Part shown: in pieces, positions 1 to 5,554 of the stretch
How positions within the stretch are numbered: the stretch's first letter is position 1
Layout: the number at the start of each line of letters is the position of its first letter
From: an uncultured Rickettsiales bacterium
GTDB lineage: Bacteria > Pseudomonadota > Alphaproteobacteria > Rickettsiales > Midichloriaceae
Length of the DNA stretch: 5,965 bases
Reading direction: 5' to 3'
Assembly (NCBI GenBank): GCA_937996615.1
Contig: CALKVD010000011.1
Span: 1-5,965, forward strand
Translations under genes and position numbers: made by a program
Notes under the pieces: model-generated
Told to the model about the DNA's origin: nothing
What the model saw: the letters and a program-made list of their open reading frames with translations, nothing else
Databases searched by the model: none

Positions 1-312
1 GTTTTTCTCAAAGGTGGACATTTAAACAAAACAGAAAATGCAGCTGATTTATATATTGCCAACAATGAAATAAGTGAGTGGCTGATTATGCCTAGAATCA
101 AAACTCATAATACTCACGGCACAGGTTGTACACTTTCAGCTGCAATAGCGTCGTCTATGGCGCTAGGATTTGACAAGATTCAAAGTTGCTATATCGCCAA
201 AAAATATCTCCATAACGCTTTAGTTGCAGCTTCTGAACTTAAGATTGGTAAAGGGGCAGGGCCAGTGCATCATTTCTATCATCTCTGGCCTACAATTGAC
301 CTGTTAAAATAA
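1..312 (+). CDS. thiD: Hydroxymethylpyrimidine/phosphomethylpyrimidine kinase, C-terminal part (5' end outside window)
   Basis: ThiD is a cytoplasmic ribokinase-fold enzyme. It phosphorylates 4-amino-5-hydroxymethyl-2-methylpyrimidine and then its monophosphate with ATP, giving the pyrimidine half of thiamine. The frame is open from base 1 and ends with TAA at 310-312, so the first 103 visible codons are the C-terminal part of a protein that is usually about 260-270 aa. Visible family features are an initial VFLKGGHL strand (fragment residues 1-8), the anion-hole and catalytic-cysteine motif THGTGCTLSAAIA (residues 38-50, Cys at 43), and the closing GKGAGPVHHF segment. The ATG at 88 lies inside the domain, just ahead of the catalytic loop, and is not the start. 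The gene looks intact as far as it can be seen. ThiD is not flagellar, and 234 bp separate it from flgE, so the two are probably separate units. Assignment to the ThiD family is secure; the choice between biosynthesis and salvage is open because no other thi gene is visible. Confidence 0.95.
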   Translation, partial: VFLKGGHLNKTENAADLYIANNEISEWLIMPRIKTHNTHGTGCTLSAAIASSMALGFDKIQSCYIAKKYLHNALVAASELKIGKGAGPVHHFYHLWPTIDLLK

Positions 313-352
313 AATATATTGATAATACAATAAAATATTTTAATATTTAGTC

Positions 353-379
353 TTGTCACAATGTTTTGAATGGTATAGT
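353..379 (+). promoter_or_regulatory. Candidate sigma70-type promoter for flgE (extended -10)
   Basis: TTGTCA at 353-358 is followed after 15 nt by TATAGT at 374-379, which is preceded by TGG, an extended -10 context (TGnTATAGT). A start near 386 would give a leader of about 160 nt that carries the 403-440 inverted repeat. The spacer is shorter than ideal, but an extended -10 can compensate. In such AT-rich DNA, chance matches are common, so this is only a candidate. Confidence 0.4.
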
Positions 380-402
380 CTGTATCGTTGAGGTTAATAG
401 AG

Positions 403-440
403 TTAATTTAGCCTAAGAGTTACAAAGTTAGCTAAATTAA
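403..440. repeat. Perfect 10-bp inverted repeat in the flgE leader
   Basis: TTAATTTAGC (403-412) and its exact complement GCTAAATTAA (431-440) are separated by 18 nt, which can form a stem-loop between thiD and flgE. A smaller nested pairing, CTAA (413-416) with TTAG (428-431), competes for one base of the outer stem. It is not followed by a run of T on either strand, so it is not a canonical intrinsic terminator. It could be an operator or a leader RNA hairpin. The sequence shows only the symmetry. Confidence 0.5.
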
Positions 441-454
441 AAATGCAATTGGGT

Positions 455-460
455 TATAAT
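455..460 (+). promoter_or_regulatory. Second candidate -10 box upstream of flgE
   Basis: A perfect TATAAT sits at 455-460, just downstream of the inverted repeat, with no convincing -35 at the right distance. If used, it would start transcription near 467 and give a leader of about 80 nt. The 403-440 hairpin would then lie upstream of the start, in an operator-like position. Confidence 0.3.
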
Positions 461-514
461 ATTTTTTTATCTAACCTAACACAAGAAATCTCGTTGGTTT
501 ATTGGAGTTTAATT

Positions 515-549
515 GTATATAAATATTTAATGGTATATAAATAATTATG
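515..549 (+). repeat. Short tandem duplication over the flgE start codon
   Basis: GTATATAAATA occurs at 515-525 and again at 533-543, an 18-bp period. Each copy is followed a few bases later by an ATG, at 530-532 and 547-549. The first ATG opens a four-codon reading (ATG GTA TAT AAA TAA). The second is the flgE start. No Shine-Dalgarno sequence precedes the 547 ATG at normal distance; the nearest, GGAG, is at 504-507, about 40 nt upstream. Confidence 0.6.
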
Positions 550-3231
550 ACTGAAATTTTAAATGGCATAAATGTTTCATTACAAGGTTTGTTGAGTGAA
601 ACCAAAAGAATAGCTACCACGGCGCAAAACATAGCTAACGTAGATTCTACAGGATTTAGGGAATACTATAACCACTCGAACGATATGAGATATGGAGGAG
701 TTTATACTGATACCAACCGATATATTAGTAATAGGGGAGCTATTAATGTTACTGGTATTGAAACAGATCTGAGTATTGATTCGGGGCCTGGTCTCTTCGC
801 TGTGAGAGAAAATAATGGTCAAGTTCTGTATACAACTTCAGGTAGCTTCCCTCTCAATAAAGATTTAAAAATGTCCAGTCTTGACTCGAAGTATTTTCTT
901 CAAGGATGGGAATGGGACAAAGCAACAAAAAGCTTTAATACTAATCAACTCAATAGTATTCAAATCGACTCTTTTATCTCTACTGAGGCAACTGCAAACA
1001 TAGAAACCAAAATATCACTGCAAAATGATCAAACTGCTGATAATGGAGGCGGCAGTGCTGTTTTTAATGTATCTGGAGCAAAATCAACTGATATTTTAAA
1101 TTTAGGGTCAGCAATCCTGGATTCAAGTTTTATAGTGAATGTTTCAACAATGGAAAATGGACAAAAAGTTGAAGCAAGTAGCACCTATACTTATGGTGGT
1201 ATTTTAATAGGTTCATCAGTTGACCCTAATGGTACTGAAATTGCAAATTCAGTTGGAGGGTTTGATGTCTTAGTTGATGGTCAAAAAAGAATCAGCATAG
1301 CTATATCTGAAATAACTGCAGATAGCACAACTGATAATCAAACTGCTTTAAATAATATTGTCCAAAAATTGGCTGATCTAAATATACGTGCTCAAGTTAC
1401 AAATCCAGACTCTAATGGTGATATTTCAATAATAATTGCGGGTCAAAATGCGAGTAGTGCTTTTAAACTACAATCAATTAATAACGGCTTAACAGGAGGA
1501 CAAATCCAACCATCTGGTAATAATATTGCAAATTCTGTTGGAAGCTTTGATATTATCGTTGATGGTAAATTCAGAGGTACAATTGCAGTATCTGATATTG
1601 CTGATAATACTACAGATAATCAAACTGCTTTAGCAAATCTTGTTAATAAACTTGCAGCTCTTGGCATATCATCTAAGATTGATATAACCAATTCACAAGT
1701 TGCACTCACTAATATTATTCCCCAAACTGCTGGTAGCGCCTTAGAATTAAGGCAAAAGGCTGGAAGCAACTTATTAGACGCTTTGCAGATAACTAAAAAA
1801 CAAACCGCTCTGGCAGCTATTAATATTGCTGAAAATTCTAGTGTTGCAGCAGCACCTCTTTCTAACAATAGGTTTGCATCAATTTCAGAACTCGTTGCAA
1901 AAATTGGAGGCAAATTTGCCAATATCTATCAAGATACTAATGGTTCTGCAGGTTTTGTAGCATCGACTAGATTTGGTGCAGAAACTACTTTATTTGACCA
2001 AAATTCAAACTCTGGCTTGTTAAGTAAACTCGGTGTTATACCGGTTGGTCATAGCGGAATTGCACCAAGATCATCTTATGATCCATATTCTAGCACTAGT
2101 AATATGGCATCAAAAAGTGTAACTCCAGATGCCATCAGTAGTGTCAGTATCTATGATAATCTAGGGGTTGCTCATAATTTATCCATAGCATTAAAACGAC
2201 TTGATATATCAAATTGGATGATGGAAGTCTATAATGTCAATGCTGCTGAAGAACTAAATCTTGATGGATATGCAAGCGTTAATGGATTGCTTCAAGTCAG
2301 TAGATTGAATTTTGATGGTAGTGGAATGCTTAAAGCTGTCGGTAATTATGGTGACAATGCACAAATGGCAGTTGGTGTTTCACAGTATAGTCAAGTTATA
2401 GCTAATCCGTTTGATAAACTGAGTGGTAATAGTTTTACTATCAACATAGCTGGACAAACTTCATCAGTCTTTACCTTTAAAGATGATCCTGATGTAGGGG
2501 CTGGAGAATTTAACAATGTTGCAACTCTCGTAACTGCAATCAATAATAAATTTAACTATAACAATATTGTGGCTTCAATAGTCCGCAAAGATAATGGATA
2601 TAGACTGCGTATTTCACCTATTAGCGGGGTAGCTAATCAAAATATCTCAATCACTAGCTCAGTCTTTCCAGATCTCAATATGGAAGCTAGCGTCAGCGGA
2701 ACAAATCTTGAAAGTATTGCATCACCACTAACGCTAAATTGGAGAAATATAGATGATACCAATAATCAGGATTCCGCTATTTTACCTAGCACAGTACAGT
2801 TTAACTATTCTCCTAAAACTATTAATTCAGTTGCCTCAATGAATAATTTGATTCTTTCTCCTGATGGATACCGAGCAGGTGAATTCAAGGAGTTAGCGAT
2901 AGATAAAGAAGGTGTGGTAACAGCTATATATGATAATAATGCAGCTATTAAAAAATATAAGATACCCGTAGCTATATTTGCAGATACTGATTCGCTTAAA
3001 ACTACTGATGATGGTCTGTATCAAGCAACTTCGAGCTCAGGCCCGGTCACAATGAAAGCTGCAGGATTAGGCAATGCTGGTACAGTGGTTTCGAATTCTC
3101 TTGAAATGTCTAATGCAGATTTACAAAAACAGCTGCCAATATTAATCCGAGTCCAGCAGCAATATGCAGCAAATGCAACAGCTTTGCAAAGAAATTTATC
3201 GTTAATCGATACTTTGTTGTCAAAATTTTAA
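547..3231 (+). CDS. flgE: Flagellar hook protein FlgE, unusually large (894 aa), with internal repeats
   Basis: FlgE is the exported subunit of the flagellar hook, the flexible joint between rod and filament. The N-terminal axial segment carries the hallmark NIANVDSTGF (residues 28-37). SGPGLFAV and YTTSGSFPLNKD follow, then YFLQGWEWD, typical of FlgE. Around residues 529-560, SSVSIYDNLGVAHNLS and a Trp-containing strand match the FlgE D2 domain. The C-terminus has SLEMSNADL (851-859) and a final QQQYAANATALQRNLSLIDTLL-like helix. Many FlgE proteins are about 400-500 aa, so this one is greatly enlarged. The extra mass lies between residues ~165 and 525 and again at ~619-720. It includes two tandem repeats (231-325 and 326-~420) and a diverged third IN-like unit (~628-690). 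No signal peptide is seen, as expected for type III export. The start at 547 fits the family's N-terminus, although the ribosome binding site is poor. The gene appears intact and ends in TAA. FlgE fits better than FlgF or FlgG because of the D2 domain. Confidence 0.93.
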   Translation: MTEILNGINVSLQGLLSETKRIATTAQNIANVDSTGFREYYNHSNDMRYGGVYTDTNRYISNRGAINVTGIETDLSIDSGPGLFAVRENNGQVLYTTSGSFPLNKDLKMSSLDSKYFLQGWEWDKATKSFNTNQLNSIQIDSFISTEATANIETKISLQNDQTADNGGGSAVFNVSGAKSTDILNLGSAILDSSFIVNVSTMENGQKVEASSTYTYGGILIGSSVDPNGTEIANSVGGFDVLVDGQKRISIAISEITADSTTDNQTALNNIVQKLADLNIRAQVTNPDSNGDISIIIAGQNASSAFKLQSINNGLTGGQIQPSGNNIANSVGSFDIIVDGKFRGTIAVSDIADNTTDNQTALANLVNKLAALGISSKIDITNSQVALTNIIPQTAGSALELRQKAGSNLLDALQITKKQTALAAINIAENSSVAAAPLSNNRFASISELVAKIGGKFANIYQDTNGSAGFVASTRFGAETTLFDQNSNSGLLSKLGVIPVGHSGIAPRSSYDPYSSTSNMASKSVTPDAISSVSIYDNLGVAHNLSIALKRLDISNWMMEVYNVNAAEELNLDGYASVNGLLQVSRLNFDGSGMLKAVGNYGDNAQMAVGVSQYSQVIANPFDKLSGNSFTINIAGQTSSVFTFKDDPDVGAGEFNNVATLVTAINNKFNYNNIVASIVRKDNGYRLRISPISGVANQNISITSSVFPDLNMEASVSGTNLESIASPLTLNWRNIDDTNNQDSAILPSTVQFNYSPKTINSVASMNNLILSPDGYRAGEFKELAIDKEGVVTAIYDNNAAIKKYKIPVAIFADTDSLKTTDDGLYQATSSSGPVTMKAAGLGNAGTVVSNSLEMSNADLQKQLPILIRVQQQYAANATALQRNLSLIDTLLSKF
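1237..1680 (+). repeat. Tandem intragenic repeat in flgE (two ~95-codon units, cores 1237-1398 and 1522-1680)
   Basis: Residues 231-284 and 326-378 of FlgE align over about 53 positions with roughly 60% identity by eye. Both contain IANSVGxFD, VDG and TTDNQTAL, followed by a helix ending in an L-x-I segment. The start-to-start distance is 95 residues, and the tails (285-325 and 379 onward) are also related, more weakly. At DNA level, GATAATCAAACTGCTTTA is identical in both copies. The pattern (strand, VDG turn, strand, helix) resembles the flagellin/hook IN motif (Pfam Flagellin_IN), a known family of surface insertions in flagellar proteins. That identification is by pattern only. Confidence 0.8.
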
Positions 3232-3293
3232 CCTATTTTGGTTTATTGATTAGAACTCTTGTGTAAGTCAAGTTTTAAAAATTTTAGCTTTCT

Positions 3294-3313
3294 CTAAAAA
3301 TAGCAATTTTTAG
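3294..3313. repeat. 8-bp palindromic hairpin downstream of flgE
   Basis: CTAAAAAT, loop AGCA, then ATTTTTAG form a perfect stem about 60 bp past the flgE stop. The stem is AT-rich and is not followed by a T run, so it is at best a weak 3'-end structure and not a clear intrinsic terminator. Nothing else in 3232-3454 looks like a gene. The stretch is AT-rich spacer with the direct repeat CTTGTGTAAG at 3258-3267 and 3327-3336. Confidence 0.35.
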
Positions 3314-3454
3314 GACATCCAAATAACTTGTGTAAGGGATTTATTCTACTAAGCATGGTAAATTAAGTTGAGATATGCCTATCAAATATTCTATTATGAT
3401 GTAGGTGTTATTATATTAATATTTTCGGAAATGTTAATAAATTATATATATTTA

Positions 3455-3596
3455 GGACTGTTGCGAGATTAAGGTTTTAGGTAGTGTCGCTCAAAATATC
3501 TGCCATCAAATCCTCAGATACATTAGAGTAAACACCGATTTTAGGGCGCGAGCACATCTTCAGAAACTCCACTAACTTTTCCGTTTCGCAACAGCC
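3455..3596. mobile_element. 142-bp MITE-like element with IS5-family-style ends and TTA target duplication
   Basis: The left end reads GGACTGTTGCGA and the right end, on the opposite strand, GGCTGTTGCGA: inverted ends identical over GG and CTGTTGCGA apart from one extra A on the left. TTA flanks both sides (3452-3454 and 3597-3599), as expected for a 3-bp target duplication. Ends of the form GG(n)CTGTTGC and TNA targets are known for IS5-family elements of the IS427 group. The body is too short for a transposase and is richer in G+C than the flanking spacer. On the minus strand a 39-codon frame runs from the right end (3596) to TAA at 3477-3479, with no recognised similarity. The element is probably non-autonomous and mobilised by a transposase elsewhere in the genome. 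A deletion relic of a full IS is the alternative. Confidence 0.75.
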
Positions 3597-3599
3597 TTA

Positions 3600-4030
3600 G
3601 CTTAAGATTTTAGAGATTATTAATTCTATAGGCAAACCCTCAAGTTTACTATAGTTGCCGCGAATGATAGGGTTAACGTTTTGCCGGTAGATGATGGATA
3701 AAATCGTTAGCGTTTATTGCAAAATTGGGAGCAGGATAAATGCCCATGGCGATGGATCTGTTACTAAAATTATCACTCCCGTCGCTGCGTTTGAGCTTGC
3801 GGGTTTAATTCTGTTTTTCTTCCAAAATCTAACTGTCTTGAACCTTGAATTTATGACAAATCCTTTTATAAACCACGCAGTGAAATCGAGCGTCTCCAAG
3901 CTTTCCGATGCGTTTTTTGGTTCAAAAACACGATCTAATGTTCACAGTGCTCTTATCATGAAAATGATCCAATATTGTTAACAGGATCTAGAGTTTAATA
4001 GGCGAACCGGAACTTAATTTACTATAAATC
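3600..4030. other. Gene-poor block of higher G+C, bounded by imperfect direct repeats; possible gene relic
   Basis: I see no convincing gene here. G+C is about 40% by hand count over 3661-3960, higher than the spacers around it. Imperfect direct repeats sit near both ends: ATAGGCAAACC followed by TTTACTATA within ~3630-3656, and ATAGGCGAACC followed by TTTACTATA within ~3998-4026. The outermost bases also form an inverted match, TAAGATTT (3603-3610) with AAATCTTA (4026-4033). On the minus strand one frame is open from 3941 to 3597 apart from a single stop at 3714-3716; its end reads NPIIRGN, YSKLEGLPIELI, and stops in the MITE target site. The far repeat can be read as YSKLSSGSPIKL in another frame. 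On the plus strand 3691-3981 is an open 96-codon frame without a good ribosome binding site. None of these products is recognised. A decayed gene, a non-coding repeat or an inserted element are all possible. Confidence 0.4.
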
Positions 4031-5389
4031 TTATTTAAAGCTAGCTATTCCTTTGCTAACTTCATCTTTGCTGTATTGTTTATCGATAATATCACTAAAT
4101 TTTTTCTTTTCTTGATTAATAGAAGGTTCATCTTTTTTGTTTTGAGTGTCTAGCTCATTAGTATTTATTTTGGTTTTGGATTCTGCGTTCCGAATATTCG
4201 GTAGGATTTTTTCTACATCAATTTTATTAATATTCGCCAACCCAGTTAAAGTAATAATGTTATTAACCAATTGACTACTAAATCTGATAAATTGATCAAC
4301 CCCCATTTTTCTGCTATTATACATTGAGTTAATTGCTTCTTGAATTTTAATCAACCTTTGGTTGTTATCATCAACGTTAGTTTTTATTTTTGTTCCAATT
4401 TGTGGTAGTAAACTGATCAGATCAGAGACCGAAAGCATTAAATGATAGAGAGTAGCTATATTGTCTACTGGTGAAGACAGTATTGTAGTCAATTTTTCTA
4501 TAATTTGTTCTAAGCTATAGTTTCTTTGAGTAGTTGATCCATCAGCTATATAATTTTTTATAGCTTTAGCATGAGTTGTTATTTGATCGTTGGGTGATAT
4601 AGTATGCAAAATTCCAACCAAATCATAGGGAGGGCGCAAATCTTCAGCAAGAGAATAAATTTCTGATGCCATAGATCTTCTTTCAAGAGGGCATATATCG
4701 GTCAGCTGATCGATAAACCCTCGCATAGCTTTTAGATATTTAAGTATGATGCGATAATTCATCGTAAATAAACTAAAAAAATTATTCATCATTGTATTAG
4801 CTTTTTCTTTATCCTGTTGAAAAAATTGTTGATACATATTTTCAACTTCAGCCAACATTGGTTCATATAGTTCTATAGGAATAGAAAAGACATTTGCTGG
4901 CAGATATTTATTTGTTCCGTCCAAATCTCGCATCGGTACCGAATATAAAAATTCAACTCCGCATAACATTTTTTTGATAATCAGCAAAATACCCTTAATG
5001 ATTTCTACATATCTTTTGAGTTCCTGCTGTTCATACTCTTCGGTTTTGGTTTTAGCTTCTACAATTTTAGCTAAGCTACTTTCAATATATTTTTTTAGTT
5101 TCATAAAGTAGTGGCCAGAGTGAACTAAAATATTAGCGCTATGAATAGCAATTGCATGGCTAATTGGTATTTCTTGAGTGTGGAATGAGTTTTGGTTATT
5201 ATGGCTAATTTTGTATCTATATGGATATTTATGTTTTAAAACATCCAAAATATATTCGGATTTTAGCAAAAAAACTATTTCGCCAATACCAACATCTTCA
5301 ATATTTTTTTTTAAAAAATTTTGGATAGACTCGATTATATTATCTTGGTTGATAGTATTATTTAATTCTGAATTTACTTGATTAGTCAT
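4031..5389 (-). CDS. Uncharacterised 452-aa, mainly alpha-helical protein
   Basis: I do not recognise a family. The start is ATG at 5389-5387, supported by AAGGTG ten bases upstream and a good promoter; the stop TAA is at 4033-4031. The protein is rich in Ile, Leu, Lys and Asn. It appears almost entirely helical, with no signal peptide and no clear membrane segment, so it is probably cytosolic or an effector without a classical signal. Residues 53-93 carry seven histidines, the last four in H-x4-H-x6-H-x2-H spacing (78, 83, 90, 93). Residues ~100-145 are a charged, coiled-coil-like helix ending in an Ile/Leu-rich stretch (GILLIIKKML). A short DICPLERR motif (231-238) and LRPPYDLVGIL (251-261) are possible turns. 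The last ~52 residues are Lys/Asn/Asp-rich and look disordered. It is convergent with flgE and downstream of the permease gene; neither neighbour gives a firm clue. Codon use and A+T bias match the window, so it is probably a resident gene. Confidence 0.85.
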   Translation of the reverse strand: MTNQVNSELNNTINQDNIIESIQNFLKKNIEDVGIGEIVFLLKSEYILDVLKHKYPYRYKISHNNQNSFHTQEIPISHAIAIHSANILVHSGHYFMKLKKYIESSLAKIVEAKTKTEEYEQQELKRYVEIIKGILLIIKKMLCGVEFLYSVPMRDLDGTNKYLPANVFSIPIELYEPMLAEVENMYQQFFQQDKEKANTMMNNFFSLFTMNYRIILKYLKAMRGFIDQLTDICPLERRSMASEIYSLAEDLRPPYDLVGILHTISPNDQITTHAKAIKNYIADGSTTQRNYSLEQIIEKLTTILSSPVDNIATLYHLMLSVSDLISLLPQIGTKIKTNVDDNNQRLIKIQEAINSMYNSRKMGVDQFIRFSSQLVNNIITLTGLANINKIDVEKILPNIRNAESKTKINTNELDTQNKKDEPSINQEKKKFSDIIDKQYSKDEVSKGIASFK

Positions 5390-5399
5390 TGCTAAATTA

Positions 5400-5405
5400 C
5401 ACCTT
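5400..5405 (-). promoter_or_regulatory. Ribosome binding site of the 452-aa gene
   Basis: On the minus strand AAGGTG lies 10 nt upstream of the ATG at 5389. It is the only good Shine-Dalgarno match near this start, and it fixes the start codon choice. Confidence 0.7.
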
Positions 5406-5431
5406 TATCAAACTTTAATTTGTTGTTTATA

Positions 5432-5459
5432 ATTATAGCGATATAGCATCAGTTGTAAA
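5432..5459 (-). promoter_or_regulatory. Sigma70-type promoter of the 452-aa gene
   Basis: On the minus strand TTTACA (5459-5454) is followed after 16 nt by a perfect TATAAT (5437-5432). Transcription would start near 5425, giving a leader of about 35 nt that contains the AAGGTG ribosome binding site. The position between the permease stop and this start suggests independent transcription of the 452-aa gene. Confidence 0.65.
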
Positions 5460-5470
5460 GATAAAGCAAT

Positions 5471-5512
5471 AAAGCTAAAATTTTATCTTAGCTTTGTTTG
5501 GATGTAGCTAAG
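5471..5512 (-). terminator. Overlapping inverted repeats downstream of the permease gene; possible terminator
   Basis: In plus-strand coordinates AAAGCTAA (5471-5478) pairs with TTAGCTTT (5488-5495) around a 9-nt loop, a perfect 8-bp stem. The same arm can instead pair as CTTAGC (5487-5492) with GCTAAG (5507-5512). On the minus strand, the first hairpin is followed by the T-rich ATTGCTTTAT, which fits a weak intrinsic terminator for the permease transcript. The stem is AT-rich, so its efficiency is uncertain. Confidence 0.4.
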
Positions 5513-5554
5513 TTTATCAGGTCAAAAATTTAGTATAAAAGATTTAATTTCAAA

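Noticed and set aside
88..312. ThiD-like protein starting at ATG 88
   Set aside because: The frame is open upstream to base 1 and those codons encode a conserved ThiD strand, so this methionine is internal.
313..350. AT-rich inverted repeat after thiD as an intrinsic terminator
   Set aside because: The pairing AAATATT/AATATTT has only a 2-nt loop, no G+C in the stem and no T run, so it cannot be supported as a terminator.
580..822. 80-codon open frame on the minus strand inside flgE
   Set aside because: It lies wholly antisense to the conserved N-terminal region of FlgE, and its product has no recognisable features.
1620..1922. 100-codon open frame on the minus strand inside flgE
   Set aside because: Antisense to the repeat region of FlgE; its Ala/Leu-rich composition is what the complementary strand of Ala/Asn-rich coding sequence produces.
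3258..3336. Direct repeat CTTGTGTAAG (3258-3267 and 3327-3336) as start of a repeat array
   Set aside because: Only two copies, no regular spacing and no further units; probably chance or a minor duplication.
3691..3981. 96-codon plus-strand frame as a real small gene
   Set aside because: No good ribosome binding site, no recognisable domain, and it overlaps a nearly open minus-strand frame. Kept only as part of the unexplained block at 3600-4030.
5178..5381. 67-codon plus-strand frame within the 452-aa gene
   Set aside because: Antisense shadow of a gene with a good promoter, ribosome binding site and long open frame; no signals of its own.
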